Below, in pieces: positions 13,240 to 25,380 of a DNA stretch of 64,000 nt. Origin of the DNA: Lantana camara. Its lineage: Eukaryota > Streptophyta > Magnoliopsida > Lamiales > Verbenaceae. The position numbers and the translations under genes were made by a program. Below the pieces are notes generated by a model, which saw only the letters and a list, made by a program, of their open reading frames with translations, ran no database searches and was not told the origin of the DNA. How positions within the stretch are numbered: the stretch's first letter is position 1; the number at the start of each line of letters is the position of its first letter. Location: assembly GCA_037501455.1 (NCBI GenBank), contig CM074865.1, positions 83,030,501 through 83,094,500 on the forward strand, written 5' to 3'.

Positions 13240-13400
13240 TAATTGGCGACACTCCTTTGGCGCTCAAATCAGTATTGGATTTTTTAAAGATGGAGTTCGA
13301 ATGTTTTAAATGCATTTACAAAACACAGTTCATTACGGAGATATCTAAAATTTTTGGCCTAACACATACTGAGTACACATACTAAGGTGTGACATTAAAT
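13240..13400 (-). mobile_element. LTR fragment, minus orientation
   Basis: On the minus strand it carries ACTGATTTGAGCGCCAAAGG. This corresponds to the TGACTTGAGCGTCGGAGTGC motif found in the solo LTR at 17379-18171 and in the LTR at 59649-60380. Boundaries are uncertain. Confidence 0.45.
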
Positions 13401-14094
13401 ACAGTCGTATTCAAACCGGTTCATTAATATATAAACTCAATAATTTGTCAAATTGGGGTTGAAATTGAAAATTTTATAAAATCAATTCAATAGTTGTTTT
13501 GCTTGTGCGATAACTTATTGTGGACCAAGTTCGAATTCAGCAACATTAGAAGTTTTGTAATAGAAATAAAGGCACAGATTTTGAGACATAATCAGAGTAA
13601 ATAAACATGAAATTCAGTGGAAAAGGAATCAACAAACTAGATTTGGGCAATCATTTTGACTCAAATTTCTTTGCTTTAAAGCTTGTAAGACTATCCTCCA
13701 TCCATTTTAAAGTTATGATTTTGCCTAAATCCCTTGAATTTTAAGCCTCTGAAAATTTTTAATTATTTAAGTGTGCAAGATTGCTTATTATATATGCCAG
13801 TAATCACTTAATTAGGCATTTAATTTGAAATGTAACGCTTGATTAACTAACTAATTATTGATTGTTGACTAATATATGTACCACCTAAATCCTCTGTTGT
13901 AATCTGGATTGCAGGTTGCATGCATTCTTATTTTGGTGATCGAATTACGCAATTAATCAACATTTCAGATCACAATTATTATTCAAGTTGCTGTGTTTTG
14001 TGCTAAATGTTTTTATGAGAAATGGTTTTGTAGGTGTAAAATGGTGGGATCAAATGCTTCGAAAATGTTCGATATGAAAATTCCATGCCGAGAA

Positions 14095-14235
14095 AACAAA
14101 AATTATAAGTCTGTTTCAAGCAGATTGATCATAGCATGACAAGGATTATCATAGCATGACAAGGATCAGGCCATTATTCCCGATTCAAAAATTAATGGCT
14201 AGAAAATCAATCCATTCTACCCGACTAAAAAATTA
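14095..14235. repeat. Short local direct repeats
   Basis: ATCATAGCATGACAAGGAT occurs twice in tandem (about 14131 and 14151). A unit containing CGA.T.AAAAATTAATGGC also occurs twice (about 14180 and 14222). The function is unknown. They lie immediately left of an LTR-like stretch. Confidence 0.6.
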
Positions 14236-14800
14236 ATGGCCAATTTTAACTAAAGCGTCCTGTACCGGACCGACTAAATTTGCAGGACAATGGAGGCTAT
14301 TTCGCGCATTCGGACGAGTTTCGGAGGTTCGAACATGTCTTAGATCGTTCTACATTTAATTTTTACTAGAATAGCTTAGAATTCTCTAGAAAATCCTAGA
14401 GAATCCTTGTACATTCTAAAACAGTCCACATAGGTCTTAGAATTCTCTAGAGTAGCTAGAATTGTATAGAATAATCTAGATAACAATTCTTAGCCGTTGG
14501 ATCGAAACGATCCCCACCGTTAATTTCTTAGGAGAACCCTATAAATACTAGGAGCTCATTCATTTGCAACCATCAAGCAAACTTATAAGCAAGAGTTCGA
14601 TAGGATAAAGTTCTCTTCTTACACATACTTTCTTTCCTTTGTTCTTTCATTCCTTCACACTTCCGGGAGGAGGAGTTTAAGGCAGCTTAGCTAGTATTCG
14701 CGAGGGGCGAACGAGGGGCTAAGGCCGCACGCGACCTTGTAAGGGACAAGTCCGGGACAGTCCGCACACAAGATCGGCATCTCTATTTCATGCCTTGAAT
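14230..14800 (+). mobile_element. Putative solo LTR or LTR fragment of an unrecognised family
   Basis: The stretch looks like a retroelement promoter and leader. It has repeated CTCTAGA/ATTCTAGA-like motifs (14360-14480), a TATAAATA box at about 14541, then a CAAGCAAACTT leader and a GC-rich tail (CGAGGGGCGAACGAGG...). I could not fix TG..CA ends or a target duplication, and no primer-binding site follows. A non-coding RNA promoter is the alternative. Confidence 0.35.
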
Positions 14801-16545
14801 GTAATGTTGCAAGAATATAGCAAGAACAAGTAAAATAAAGATGATGAACTAAAATAAACAAACTAAAAACATGTAGAGCAAATACCAGCTATGAGGGGTT
14901 ATAGCGTTTTAACAGCAGTTTGATTCAGACAACAAAAATTTCACAAATTTATTTGAAGAGGTTCTTTCTTCCCAAGCATTTTGTTCAAATATGTAAGACA
15001 GAAAACAGAATCAAGAAAGTCTTGGAGCTTCCTCCGTGACATGAACTTTGCATGCATTTGGGTGAAGCTGCAGTCACAAGGTACAAAAACGGTGTTAGAC
15101 AAATGTGTGTATTCTTAGGCATCAGAAGCATTGTGTTGGATTAGCAGACTGAAACAAGCAATTCATTGTGACATTCGCAATATATGAAAATGTGTAATTA
15201 TCATTTGTAAATACATGTCAAATTGCTGCATACATCAGACGAATTCCATAAATGAAGTTGGGCAATTTATAATATACTGCAATAATGCATCAATGCCGGT
15301 CTATGGAAGATCAATTCACAATTATATCTATTCATCTTTTGTCTGGATTCCTAATTACCAAATATTATACCAACCAAAGGCTATCGAAAGAGGAAGGGGG
15401 GTTCAGGAGGAGTAATTACGCAGATAAGTGGATGTGTATGGTCTAAAAAGTTTTCACAAGAATAACATGCCATATGATCATGTTCTGCTGCGATTGTTGC
15501 ACCACCAGAGAATTTTTTATGCGATATTCCACAAATCTAACAAAACTATGTGTAACCAGGTGCAACATATAACAAAGAAATGCAAGACTCGCTCTCATGA
15601 TTCATGTCAAATAACTCTTTTAAGATTTTCACCAAGCACGGTTATCAACAATTGTAGAAAGTGGATCTGCCTGCTGCACAAGCCTCAACATGGATGATGT
15701 GCCCCATGATCAATATATGCCAATGAAATCTTATGGAACTTTAGTATTCGACGCTTATTCTAGAACTACCCGAAACAGATTGATGGATATAAACATACAT
15801 ATGGAATTTGAGGGCTTCCCATCTGGACGGTTAACTAAAAATGAGGTAGCTATTGCTGCTGTCCCGTAATCCATGGGTAAAGGGAGTGCTACGAAGCCAA
15901 CATCACATTGCAGCCTCTAACATGCAATTGGGCAGATGCATTACTATTGTTATTACCACATGGCACCTCATTTTGAACTAATCCTGATAGAGAATTAGAC
16001 TCAGAATATCATCAATAAATATGAAAACATAAAGGCTAAAGCTAAACTAAACACCTCCATAATCCTCATAATATACCACACAGAACTTGGACTAATGCAC
16101 ATATGTGCTAATGCCGGCAAACTTGTGGAAGACTGATATAGTTCAGCTAAAAAATCTCAGCTTCCAGGGGGAGAATGATATAGGGGGGAAACCCAAATCA
16201 ATTGGAAATCTTCCTAATGAGTTGCTCAAAATCAAAAGCACAACAAACAACGAATAAACCATCCAATACCACTCTTCACGTGCATAACAACTTTCATGAA
16301 AATTCACGGATAAGCCCAAAAGATCAATACATAAACATTCCCAGCCAATTCTCAAACTCATACGAAACAAACACGGGCACATACTCGACAATGCATCGAA
16401 ACGAAACCAAGCTCATAGCGATCGCAAAATGGTAAGACGACATTCCAACGAATCCATTGGCACAACGGTAAATTAAAACCAAAAAAAAAAAAAAAAAAAC
16501 GGAAGAGAATCAAATGCGTTGTGGGGTACCTTAACCATCGCCGGA
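14801..16545. other. Spacer and probable spliced 3' UTR of the gene at 16546-16809
   Basis: No protein-coding gene is convincing; frames at 15215-15697 and 16143-16435 have no domain and unusual composition. Just past the stop codon of the minus-strand gene there is a donor-like AAG|GTACCC at about 16528, so a 3' UTR intron is plausible. A run of about 20 A occurs at 16480-16499. Confidence 0.45.
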
Positions 16546-16809
16546 TCAATGACCGCCGTGTTTCTGCTGGTGCTCGAGGTGTCGGCGCTCTTCGGGAAGG
16601 GCGACGAGGTAGGAGAAAATCATCCCCCCAAAGCAGATGTGATAGAGAGGATCAACGGAGTTGGTCTCGATGTACTTGGCGTGATAAGTGTCGAGGCCGC
16701 GCTTGAAGCTGTTCTTGATGTAACCGATGGAGAACATAGGCTTGAGGTGACCAGGCAACTCCTTCACCTTCATTCCCTTGATCTCGTTGTAGAATGCTCT
16801 CATCGCCAT
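16546..16809 (-). CDS. Small mitochondrial protein, probable ATP synthase subunit f (Fb15 type), one exon
   Basis: An 87-aa intact frame starting MAMRAFYNEIKGMKVKELPG and ending HLEHQQKHGGH. It contains a single hydrophobic segment in the C-terminal half (HICFGGMIFSYLVALPEERR). This is the conserved plant protein once named fiber protein Fb15 (At4g30010-like). It is known in plant mitochondria and assigned to the membrane part of F1Fo ATP synthase, by my recollection as subunit f. The length and the YHAKYI, VDPLYH and LPEERRHLEH motifs fit that family. The Fo assignment is from memory of the family, not seen in the sequence. A CT/GA-rich tract (about 16815-16835) lies directly upstream in the leader. 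Confidence 0.8.
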   Translation of the reverse strand: MAMRAFYNEIKGMKVKELPGHLKPMFSIGYIKNSFKRGLDTYHAKYIETNSVDPLYHICFGGMIFSYLVALPEERRHLEHQQKHGGH

Positions 16810-16964
16810 ATCTCCTCTTTCTCTCTCTCTCTCTGAATGCGAAAATTGGAATGAGATCTGTAACCCTAGCTCTCGCGAAGGGGAAAGAGAAAAGGGGATT
16901 TTGTAGGGTGGTTTGGGTCAAAATGATGATTCCTCTTTGTTTGGGATGAAATTTATTTTCTTTC

Positions 16965-17125
16965 TTTTTTTTTTTTTTAAATTATTAAAGTTTTTTAATA
17001 CGTGCATATAATAAAAATATCACACAACCTATTGTTTCGAGTTTAAAAAATTACAAATAAACTCATTTTGATAATATTTTGCTAAAATAATTCTCGAATT
17101 CATTATATTTCACCATTAATTAAAA
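16965..17125. mobile_element. Half of a TIR element related to the one at 45285-45760
   Basis: The segment with AATATCACACAACCTATTGT, then AAAAATTACAAATAAACTCA and TATATTTCACCATTAATTA has the same order of motifs as the terminal repeats at 45350-45460 and, inverted, at 45600-45710. The other terminus is not visible here, so it is probably a truncated copy. Confidence 0.45.
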
Positions 17126-17378
17126 AAAAATATATGATCATGAATATTATTTATATTAACGCCTAAACGTATCACGTGCCGATTTTCTAAAAAACTTCTA
17201 TAAAGTATTGATCTGTCATCCATAAGGATGTATGGATCAGTAATGAAACTTACTAGCGAAATATAGTCATTTTAAGAATAATTTGAACCTTACATATAGA
17301 GATTGAACCCAAATTTAACATAAGGGAGGGGATAAAAATTAAAGAAGTAAAATTTCGAAAAAACAAAAAAAACCCGGG

Positions 17379-18171
17379 TGATCTGGCTCAAATCTGGTCG
17401 ATCTGACGTGGTCGATCTGGCTGTCAGATATGGGTCAATCAGTCAAGAATTTGTTTGAGTGGGTTCTTTATCGACCTGAAAGCACTAGCAAACGTGAGCT
17501 CGAAACCAATTTGGGGGACTTGGGGTTTGACCCAAGGTTGGCACTCCGACGCTCAAGTCAGTAATGGGACTCTTTAGAGAGAGAATAAATGCAATTGAAT
17601 GCGTATTAAAGGCTTACCAACTACTGTTCAAAGGGCGAGTATTTATAGCCATGGCCAAATGACACAGTAGTGTGTGTACTGTAGGTGTGCATTAATGGCG
17701 TTGCCAGTCGTCGATCTGGATGTCGGACGATGGAATCGGCGTGAGGCGGGTCGTTTGTACCTTCTTTCCCCTTTGGGTAAAAGCAGGGACTGACGGTCAT
17801 TAATGAGCCGTAGTACGCCTGTTCCAGGGAATGAGGGGGGTACACGTGTCCCGACAGGAGTGCTTTACAGGACTCGGATGTCCGGTGACGTATGATATCG
17901 ATCTGGAGATCGATATTACCTTCGGAGATCCTTAATGCTGTGGGATCTGGAGGGGCAGATCGATCCGATGACCTGGGTGTTGAAATCGATCTACTGATCA
18001 CGTTGATCAAGCGATGTGTGAATCGATCTAACGACCCCATGTGGATCTGACTTGGTGTCGATCTGATGATCTGCCCAGAAAGGTTGCTCCTGGTCTGTCC
18101 AGGTCGGCGAAAGGGTCCACGTGGCACCAACCGGGGGCGGCCACGTGGCCTTGTACTATTATGCTATATCA
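17379..18171 (-). mobile_element. Solo LTR with perfect TG..CA ends and a 5-bp target duplication
   Basis: The 793-bp unit begins TGATCTGG and ends TATATCA on the + strand and is flanked by CCGGG at 17374-17378 and again at 18172-18176. Read on the minus strand it starts TGATATAG, has a TATA box (GCTATAAATACTC, near 17645), carries TGACTTGAGCGTCGGAGTGC at 17541-17560, and ends CCAGATCA. The 20-base motif is identical to one in the Ty3/gypsy LTR at 60174-60193, so it belongs to the same broad LTR type. No internal retroelement sequence adjoins it, as expected after LTR-LTR recombination. The 169-codon frame within it is not a gene. Confidence 0.85.
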
Positions 18172-18224
18172 CCGGGTTCCATCCCTGATTATAGGGTTTA
18201 TTTATAAATTTATAAACTTGAAAA

Positions 18225-18325
18225 AGGTAGATCGTGTAATACAAATTTATGAGATGCAGGGTTCGAACCTGCATTGCCCGGGAAGAATTTAGGTGCGCTA
18301 ACTAACAATGCCACATAAATTATTG
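18225..18325 (-). mobile_element. tRNA-derived repeat (SINE-like)
   Basis: On the minus strand it reads GTTAGTTAGCGCACC, then a near-perfect pol III B box within TGCAGGTTCGAACCCTGCA. A functional tRNA is unlikely because no acceptor-stem pairing or anticodon arm could be drawn. AATTTAT occurs on both sides. Confidence 0.45.
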
Positions 18326-19154
18326 ATAGTTATACTCCAAATTAAATATTAGAGGTAATTTAAGAGTTTTTATTGGTTATTCAAAAGAAATATCCCGTAA
18401 ATAAATAAATTCATTAAATCTATAGATTATATTTAAAAATTAAGTTTAAAAAAAATATTAATTATAGTTATTTATATAAATAAAAGTATGATACTTGTTA
18501 AATCAATTTTTTATTTATATTGTTAATTTTCTATTTAGTTATAGTGTTTATCTATATGTTTGTAGATTTAAAATTTAAATTTTTGTTATTACATAAGTTA
18601 TTTAAGAATTAATAAATAATTGGAAATAATTTAAAATTATATTTTTAATATAATCTTACTTATTTTCAATGTAATCTAACTTATTTAGTTATTTTTAATT
18701 AATATTTTTAATATTATATATAAATATAATTATTACGTAATTATGACGTCATACCGGTTCGACCGGTGGTTCGATCGGTCGAACCAATAAAACCAGTAAC
18801 CAGTCAGGGGTCCCGGTTCGACGTCCGGTCCGGGTTTCAAAACATAGTCTAAAATAATACGTATTGAAATTACCCAATATCGTAGGTGCAGATATAAATT
18901 AGTGTTTTTATTAAATATTTTATAGTATTTGAAATCCCAATCTAGTTGGGCCAAATTTCCAATTTGGACTGCGCCCAAACACTCACTTCTGCACTGGGCC
19001 TGGACCCAATACACAAGAAACCCTAGCTATATTTCTGTAAATTACAAAATACACCACTATTTTACAAATATTATAATTCACCCCTCCATCTTCTCTAAAG
19101 TCTATATATATCACCTATTTCACCTTCTTTCCATCCATACTGCAACCTTCAAAG
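18326..19154. other. AT-rich spacer with a CCGGTTCGACCGG-type repeat
   Basis: Mostly AT-rich. From about 18750 to 18845 there is a GC-rich block of repeated CCGGTTCGACCGGT-like motifs ending GGGTTTCAAAACATAG, which looks like one terminus of a DNA transposon whose other end is not recognisable. The right end holds the promoter of the gene at 19155 (TATATATATC near 19105). Confidence 0.5.
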
Positions 19155-20438
19155 ATGTCTCCTTTTCTATCCCAAACCCTAATTCGAGCCACCGCCTTTC
19201 CCTCCCCATCCGCCTCCCTTCGTCTCTCCGCCGCCACGGCAGGAGGCGTCCGCCGCCTCTGTTCCCAGCCGGAAATCGTCTCCTCGGCGGAGCCGCCGGC
19301 GTCGGAGGCGGAGGCGAGGGCGGTGGAGAGGATTGAGGATGTGATACACGGTATCATGGTGAGGAGATCTAAGCCTGATTGGCTGCCCTTCGTTCCCGGA
19401 GCCTCGTATTGGGTGCCACCTCGTCGGAACTCGTATGGCGTTGCTAACGTTGTGCACAAGCTCGCCAATTCGCCGACAGATGAGGAGAATTTATCTCTGA
19501 TGACGCCGCAGGGATGGCCCTCCGCCGCGTTCTACATTGGGAATTGGTATGCTTTTGCTGTTTTTATATGGTTTTTTCATATCTTTGTTGTTGATGTGTT
19601 TCGTTTTGATTGCATCGATAGATGAAGTATGCGGTAAATGATGTACTTTTCAGAGTGGAGCGCTCAATTTGTTTGGGTGCGATGATGCTTAGCTGAATAG
19701 GAAGATCTGATGCCTCTGTGTTCATCATCTCTTGTTTTTCTATGGCATTTTTTGAAAATTGTATTTAGTTTTGGGGCTGTTTCCGGCCTTCAAGATTTGG
19801 CCTTTATGTGAATCTTGATGCGAAATTTTTGCATTTGATGAAGCCTATGATGAATAGTTTGGTATCTAACCAGAATGCATTTTATGATGATGAATGCAAT
19901 TGAACTAGGACGGACTGAGGCTTCATCATTGGTTTATTTTGAAATAGACATTTGATTTGATGCTTTTCCATTCAATTGATGTTGATTTCTTCTGAACTCC
20001 AGTTTTTTGTCATCTCATGAGGATTAATGTGGGTGAGATTCGTTGAGAGTGCAGCTTCCATGAATGATGAGAACAAATAATTTACAGTTATCCCTGTCTG
20101 ATAATTTCTGCTGATAATTTGTAATCTGACATGGAAAGTTGCATACCCTCATAATTTTGATTGCTCACTCTCTCATCATTAAATCTATTATTCATAAGGA
20201 AGTCTTCTTCATTAATGCTATAATTTGATCTTTTGTTTTTCAGTATTTGTGGATGATGAGACAAATATTTTCACAGTTATCCCTGTCTGAAACATTTCTG
20301 TTGAAAAGTTTGTGATCTGACCTCTTACAAAGTACTTGTTTCATAGTTTTGTTTGTTTGTGTTGGGGACTGTTTCTCTAGTTTGTTGATTTGTTGTTGTT
20401 GGTTCAAGAATCTGACTGTAGGGATCTTTGATTGCAGA
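19155..20438 (+). CDS. Small organelle-type protein of unknown function; stop codon formed across a splice junction
   Basis: Exon 1 is 19155-19546 and ends in TG. The best acceptor (TTGATTGCAG) puts the next exon at 20438, which begins with A, so TG+A makes the stop and the protein has 130 aa. The N-terminus is rich in R, S and A and lacks acidic residues (MSPFLSQTLIRATAFPSPSA), typical of mitochondrial or plastid import. The core, VERIEDVIHGIMVRRSKPDW followed by LPFVPGASYWVPP, resembles a conserved plant protein I cannot name. If the intron is retained, a different hydrophobic tail (WYAFAVFIWFF...) would be added and end near 19625. The function is unknown. Confidence is high for exon 1 and moderate for the end. 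Confidence 0.75.
20085..20330. repeat. Dispersed direct repeat within the intron
   Basis: CAGTTATCCCTGTCTGA occurs at about 20087 and again at about 20275. Each is followed by a related 30-base stretch (ATTTCTG.TGA.AA.TTTGT.ATCTGAC). This is probably an old internal duplication. Confidence 0.6.
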
Positions 20439-21479
20439 CTTATCTCGAGATCAAGTGGATTGGCGAATGTGTAAAGAGTTTGGAAGGATAATTATCTGCG
20501 CAGAAGGAGAGGTGCGACCTTGTATAAATGTAAATATATATGTTAAGGAGGCATAGATTTAGGATGTGTATTTATTTTAGAAGTAATGGCTGGGCATGTA
20601 TTGTGGATAAGCCTAGTAGGAATACATGAAGAGATGTGTTTGCAACAGTTATGCGATACTGGCCAATTTTTTGCAGGCTTCATAGTGTAAGAATTTAGTC
20701 TTGAGACACTTCACGAGATACGGTGACATTGTAGCTTACAGTATTTTCAATAATATAACAGAGAGCTTTTTGATTCTTTGAATTCTGTGATTGCTTTGAA
20801 AACCTTTGTTATTAAAGGCCCCATCAGTATAGTAGTTCAAAAGGGATGCTTCAGATACAAATGATAATGCAAAAAGTGCATGCAGAATGTTGAAATGGGA
20901 AGAGTATGTTTTATTCTTGAAAAGGTACGCTATGCTGTCATTGCAAAATGCATTCTGCCCACCAATCAATCCGAGATGGTATAAAACTATGATGAATGGA
21001 TAAGGACACGACGACATAGATACAATATAATATGGATACGGTGATAAACGTCGAGCATTATTCGACTCGAATACCTAACACGACATAATAAAATGATATT
21101 TTTAAAAATATTCGTGCATCATAGACACATTTTTAAAAATATTCGTCCATCATAGACACAAAGCATGCTGCAGAGCGCAAGAGGAACATCACAAATTTAG
21201 CAAAATTCACATGATAAAAACAAATTTGACATTATATTTATCGATACTGAGAAACACAAACTTTACAACACAAATATGTGGTTTCTCTTGGAAATAAGCA
21301 ATGAAACCATATGCGAGGAGGGTTTGATCACAAAAATGGAATCCCTTTTCCACGAGAAGGTGTAAATTGTTTTGCAGAACCATGATATATGAAACACTGT
21401 AATGTTGATTAAAAAATATGGGTTCTCTTTTTCTCCATTCTCTTGAGGATTGCATTTTGCACTCACAGCAGATCTGATT
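20439..21479. other. 3' UTR of the 19155 gene and spacer to the RING-CH gene
   Basis: The left part, to roughly 20760, is the likely 3' UTR (AATAAT-type signals near 20750). At about 21094-21165 a tandem repeat with TTTTTAAAAATATTCGT(C/G)CATCATAGACACA is present twice. No gene is seen. Confidence 0.5.
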
Positions 21480-24400
21480 TTAATAGAGGCCAAGCATTCT
21501 TAGCTCGGTCACATGGCTAGGATCAAGGTCTGATACATCCTTATGAGCTTCTCGGTCTTCGACCACATATTCCTGGGGAACCAAAATAAGCAAACTCCAA
21601 TCAATACCCACTTCGGAAATTGAAAAGAAGATACCGAAGGGTTCTAACCTTGATCCCAATTGAAGTGTCTTAATGGATTTAATGTACTTTATAAGATGGA
21701 GCGACACTTGCATTTAAAAGATGGGAGTACTACTCGTTCTATGTTCCAAGAAAACAAGAAACCACTACCTTATCCAGGATTTTAGCGATATCTAGCTTCT
21801 GGCTTGAAATACAATCCATTTTTTCTGGGCTCACATTATGTTTCCATAAGTATAACAGAAGGAGCAACCAGATGATTATTCAACTATGAAAAACTAACCT
21901 TTGTGAGTTCTTGCTTTGCAAGAACATGGTAGTGGCGTTCATTGATCCTCTGTCCACATATTATTGCAATGAAGAAGCCATAGAGCAAACCCACCAACAC
22001 AATTGCCAAAACTGCAGAACTTCGAAATTTCATGAATCAGAATAGCATGATAATAAGAACACAAACAAAGAAACAGAAAAAAAGAGTGTCGTGAATCCAA
22101 AATTACGGCCTGTAATGATTTCTGCAAAGATGTTCACAAAAAGGATCAAGAGATTTGTAGAAAAAGAAGTGAATTTACCTGCCATAGTATAGAATCCATA
22201 TGGGTGTTCTTCATAACCAAACATTTCCCGTAGTTCTTCTCCATAAAATTTGTACACCAGAACACCTAGAAATGCAACAATCTAAGGGAAGTTTTAGTGA
22301 ATATTTATCAATAACGTGTACCATATACCAACGTTGAGCACTTTCAACTAGTCGCATAAGAAGCAGCTTTAAGTGTTACAGAAAAGTAATTGAAGCTCTC
22401 ACAAGTACAGTAACTGAAAGCATGATTCACCTAAACTGCATAAATGGCAATATGGCATTAAAAACCACATTCAAGAATTTCAAACCTATAGCTCTGGATA
22501 TCAGAAAAATATCACAAGGTAAAGGCGTCCTAGACCTACCAGTACGAAAGGTGATTTACAAATAAATCCAAAGAGGCACATCGGCAGTATCACATGGTAT
22601 GTGCAGTTGCCAGCTAGTCCGATGATTGTAAATTATAATATCGTAACAAGTTAAACTCTAACAATGTGTCCTAACAGGTTTAGTCAACCAAGAGAGAAAT
22701 TTAGAGGGCTCTTGACCATTATCCATCGTTCAATATTAACAAGATATATATAAACACAGGATAAATAAATATTGAAAAATAGAATCATCTACGTACACCA
22801 TCTATAGAGATTGATAAAATAGTATATGTGTCTTCATTTTCTGAAAGTTCACTATGTCCTTGTGATTAGTTCAGTGATGTCGTAACAACCAACAAAAACC
22901 AGAAAAAGGAAAGTACACACCAAGGGATATTTTCTCTAGCAGCATAGGTAGTTAAATTTCCACCACACAGGTACCCCAACACTACGCATACTATAACAAC
23001 GTCAGATGAAAAGTTCACATAAAAGAAGTGTTCCCTACCAGCTGAACGATAACGAAAATGACTGCATGGTCCCTTGCAACAAGAAACTGAAACTTTAACC
23101 TCAACCACCAACGATCAGGAGGGACATTCGCACGCAATATAAACTTTGCCCGGCATTCTGTACAGTGAGCAAAAGCAAAGCCCTCCTGAATTGCAGATAA
23201 ACACTTTATAAATTTTTGTACAAAGCAGCAGAGAGTTCATGTATCTAGAGAAAATATTAAACTCTTTCTTCACAAATATGATATGTTCATGAAAAATGAT
23301 ATTTAGAGAAATATCTTGTTAAATATGGAGTATCCTCTTCACATTATTTAAGAAAGAGCCTGACTAGAGCAAATCACAGGCTCTATTCATTTAATTTTTA
23401 GTTCTGTTTTCTTTTCTGGATGTTGAGAGGGGGTTCAAGGAGCTTATTCTTTATAAAAATATCACAAATTGTTCCGAAACCAACTTATAGTCCAAAAGCA
23501 ATTTATTGAACATTTACCAAAGATACTAACAGCCTCACATGTTCACAAAACATGGATGAGCCATGTACACTTAGGTGGCAGAATAAACATGAGGAAGATG
23601 AATCAACTGGCTGAGCATATCTTAAGTGCCATAGATAGAGTATGAATAATAAACTGGAAAAGAAAAAGAAACGTAAATGTTGGTTTAGAAGAAGGGAAAA
23701 CGGTCTTAAAAAACACAAACTGGAAAAGCCCCAATTCATTTACTTAATTCATGCATAATCAATACGTGACAGGCGTCTTGTTGACTGTATATATAGTTAT
23801 CACGACCAAGTCCGTATAAAACAAGCAAATGAGCATACAATCTTTGGCTGGATTTCTTGGAAAACTGAAGCTGTTTTCTCTTCAAATAAGTATAGATACA
23901 TTCCAACACTAATGTTTTTGGAAAACCACCTAATTAGTAAATATAAGATAGTACAAAAATGTGTAGGAGATTGTCAAAAGAAGTAAGAGAAAAAGAAAGA
24001 ATATTATGCAATATACCTTTGTTGACCTCCAATTATCAAGACATGATCTGTGGACATACTTTTGGGTGCCTTTACAATGGCAAGGTGCAATTAATTCTTC
24101 TCCTGAAAATAGTGATCAAAGATTAAAAAAAGAGAGAGAGAACCAGCCATCTGAAACTAAATATTAAACTCATTTTCAATCAAGTGAGTATTCATCATCT
24201 TCATTACAATTGGAATAGATAAAGGCATATATGTGTATCCAGATATAGATATCTAGATTAACAGACGAATAAATCTACAATGAATGCAAATCACCGGCAA
24301 GGACCTTCAATATCAAGGCATATTCGGCATTGAGGTTGGTCCACGCGCACTAAAGTAACATCCTCGTCAATTTCAGGAACTACTGGACTAGCAGGAGCTA

Positions 24401-24536
24401 TTGAAGAATCCACGCCCACAGTTATTTCAATTGAGGAAGAAGATTCTTCTAATCTCTCTTCTGTACTAGCCTGGGATAAAATTGGTTCTGTTTCTGAAGC
24501 ATCACTAGTCCGACTATCATGTTGTGCTAATTGCAT
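21480..24536 (-). CDS. RING-CH (MARCH-type) membrane E3 ubiquitin ligase, six coding exons
   Basis: Exons on the minus strand: 24536-24305, 24102-24017, 23185-23039, 22281-22179, 22011-21899, 21572-21480; 257 aa with all phases closing. After an acidic, Ser/Thr-rich N-terminus, residues about 69-120 form a RING-CH finger with C-x2-C (CRIC), C-x-C (CHC), H-x2-C (HRSC) and C-x2-C (CTEC), the C4HC3 zinc pattern. Two hydrophobic segments follow (AVIFVIVQLIVAFLGVLVY and MAVLAIVLVGLLYGFFIAII), so the protein should sit in a membrane with its finger in the cytosol and ubiquitinate membrane partners. The donor of the first coding intron is the weak GTCCTT, but it is the only site that restores GEELIAPCHC. 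The substrate is unknown. Confidence 0.92.
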
Positions 24537-25380
24537 TGCTCAGGCCTTGATGGAATATTAAGCAAAAAGAACCATGACGACAACAGCTATTTCCAACTAG
24601 AATATCACCTACGAGCTCCCTGTATGTATAGATAATACGGAGTCGGTAATCAGTCATGAGTTTCAGTTTTTCACATCGGAAGTTTATCAACAAAAACTGC
24701 TAATATACAGCTGAGATTGTGACACAACAGTGGTAATATGACTCCGTTCAAACGGACCAATTTAGTACTGCCACAGCCAGTACCCACTTCGGCAGATCAA
24801 TCCTGTTAATCTAAGATAGTGCTGTGGGGAACAATAACTAAAACTCTATCCCTTGTTAGCACTGATACCATTAAACACAAGAACCATATTGCCATTTACC
24901 TCAAATCAATCCACTAAAATGCACAGGGCCGCAGTAATGACCACTATAATCGAAATTTCACAATCCAATCAGTGATGGAACAGAAGAATCACAAACAAGA
25001 AATAATAAAGATTGTCAAACGCACAACTGCCCATCAAATAAACACCGAATCTGGAAAGTTCTAAGATGGGTCATCAGCATTTCCAAAATCATTGCAGAAC
25101 ACTACGCAGATACCGAACATAATGGAGACAAACAATGAATCAAATACTCCAATTCAGGGTACAGTAAACGCAATGATTGGTGCAGTTACCTGGTGGATTA
25201 CGCAGCTCCTGGAATCGACGAGAAACATCGTGATCGAAATTCCGCTAAACCAAAATTAAAGGAAAATAATAAATAAATCTCTAGGGTTTTTGAATCAAAG
25301 ATGAGAGAGAGAGGATTGTTTTGCGAAGAGAAATGCGTCGCCACTCGCCACAAACAGAACTGAGCTGGACTTGGAGCTGA
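24537..25380 (-). other. 5' leader region of the RING-CH gene
   Basis: The minus strand shows a good donor at 25190 (CCACCAG followed by GTAACTG) and a plausible acceptor about 24550, close to the ATG at 24536. This suggests a non-coding first exon near 25191-25350 and a leader intron of about 0.6 kb. It is inferred from splice signals only. Confidence 0.5.

Noticed and set aside
15215..15697. Two + strand frames of 66 and 89 codons
   Set aside because: No domain, no conserved start context, and they lie in spacer or possible 3' UTR of the gene to the right.
17621..18130. 169-codon frame on the minus strand
   Set aside because: It lies wholly inside the solo LTR, has no domain and no codon bias of a gene.
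20736..21017. 93-codon minus-strand frame
   Set aside because: It overlaps the 3' UTR and spacer, with no domain and no splice partners.
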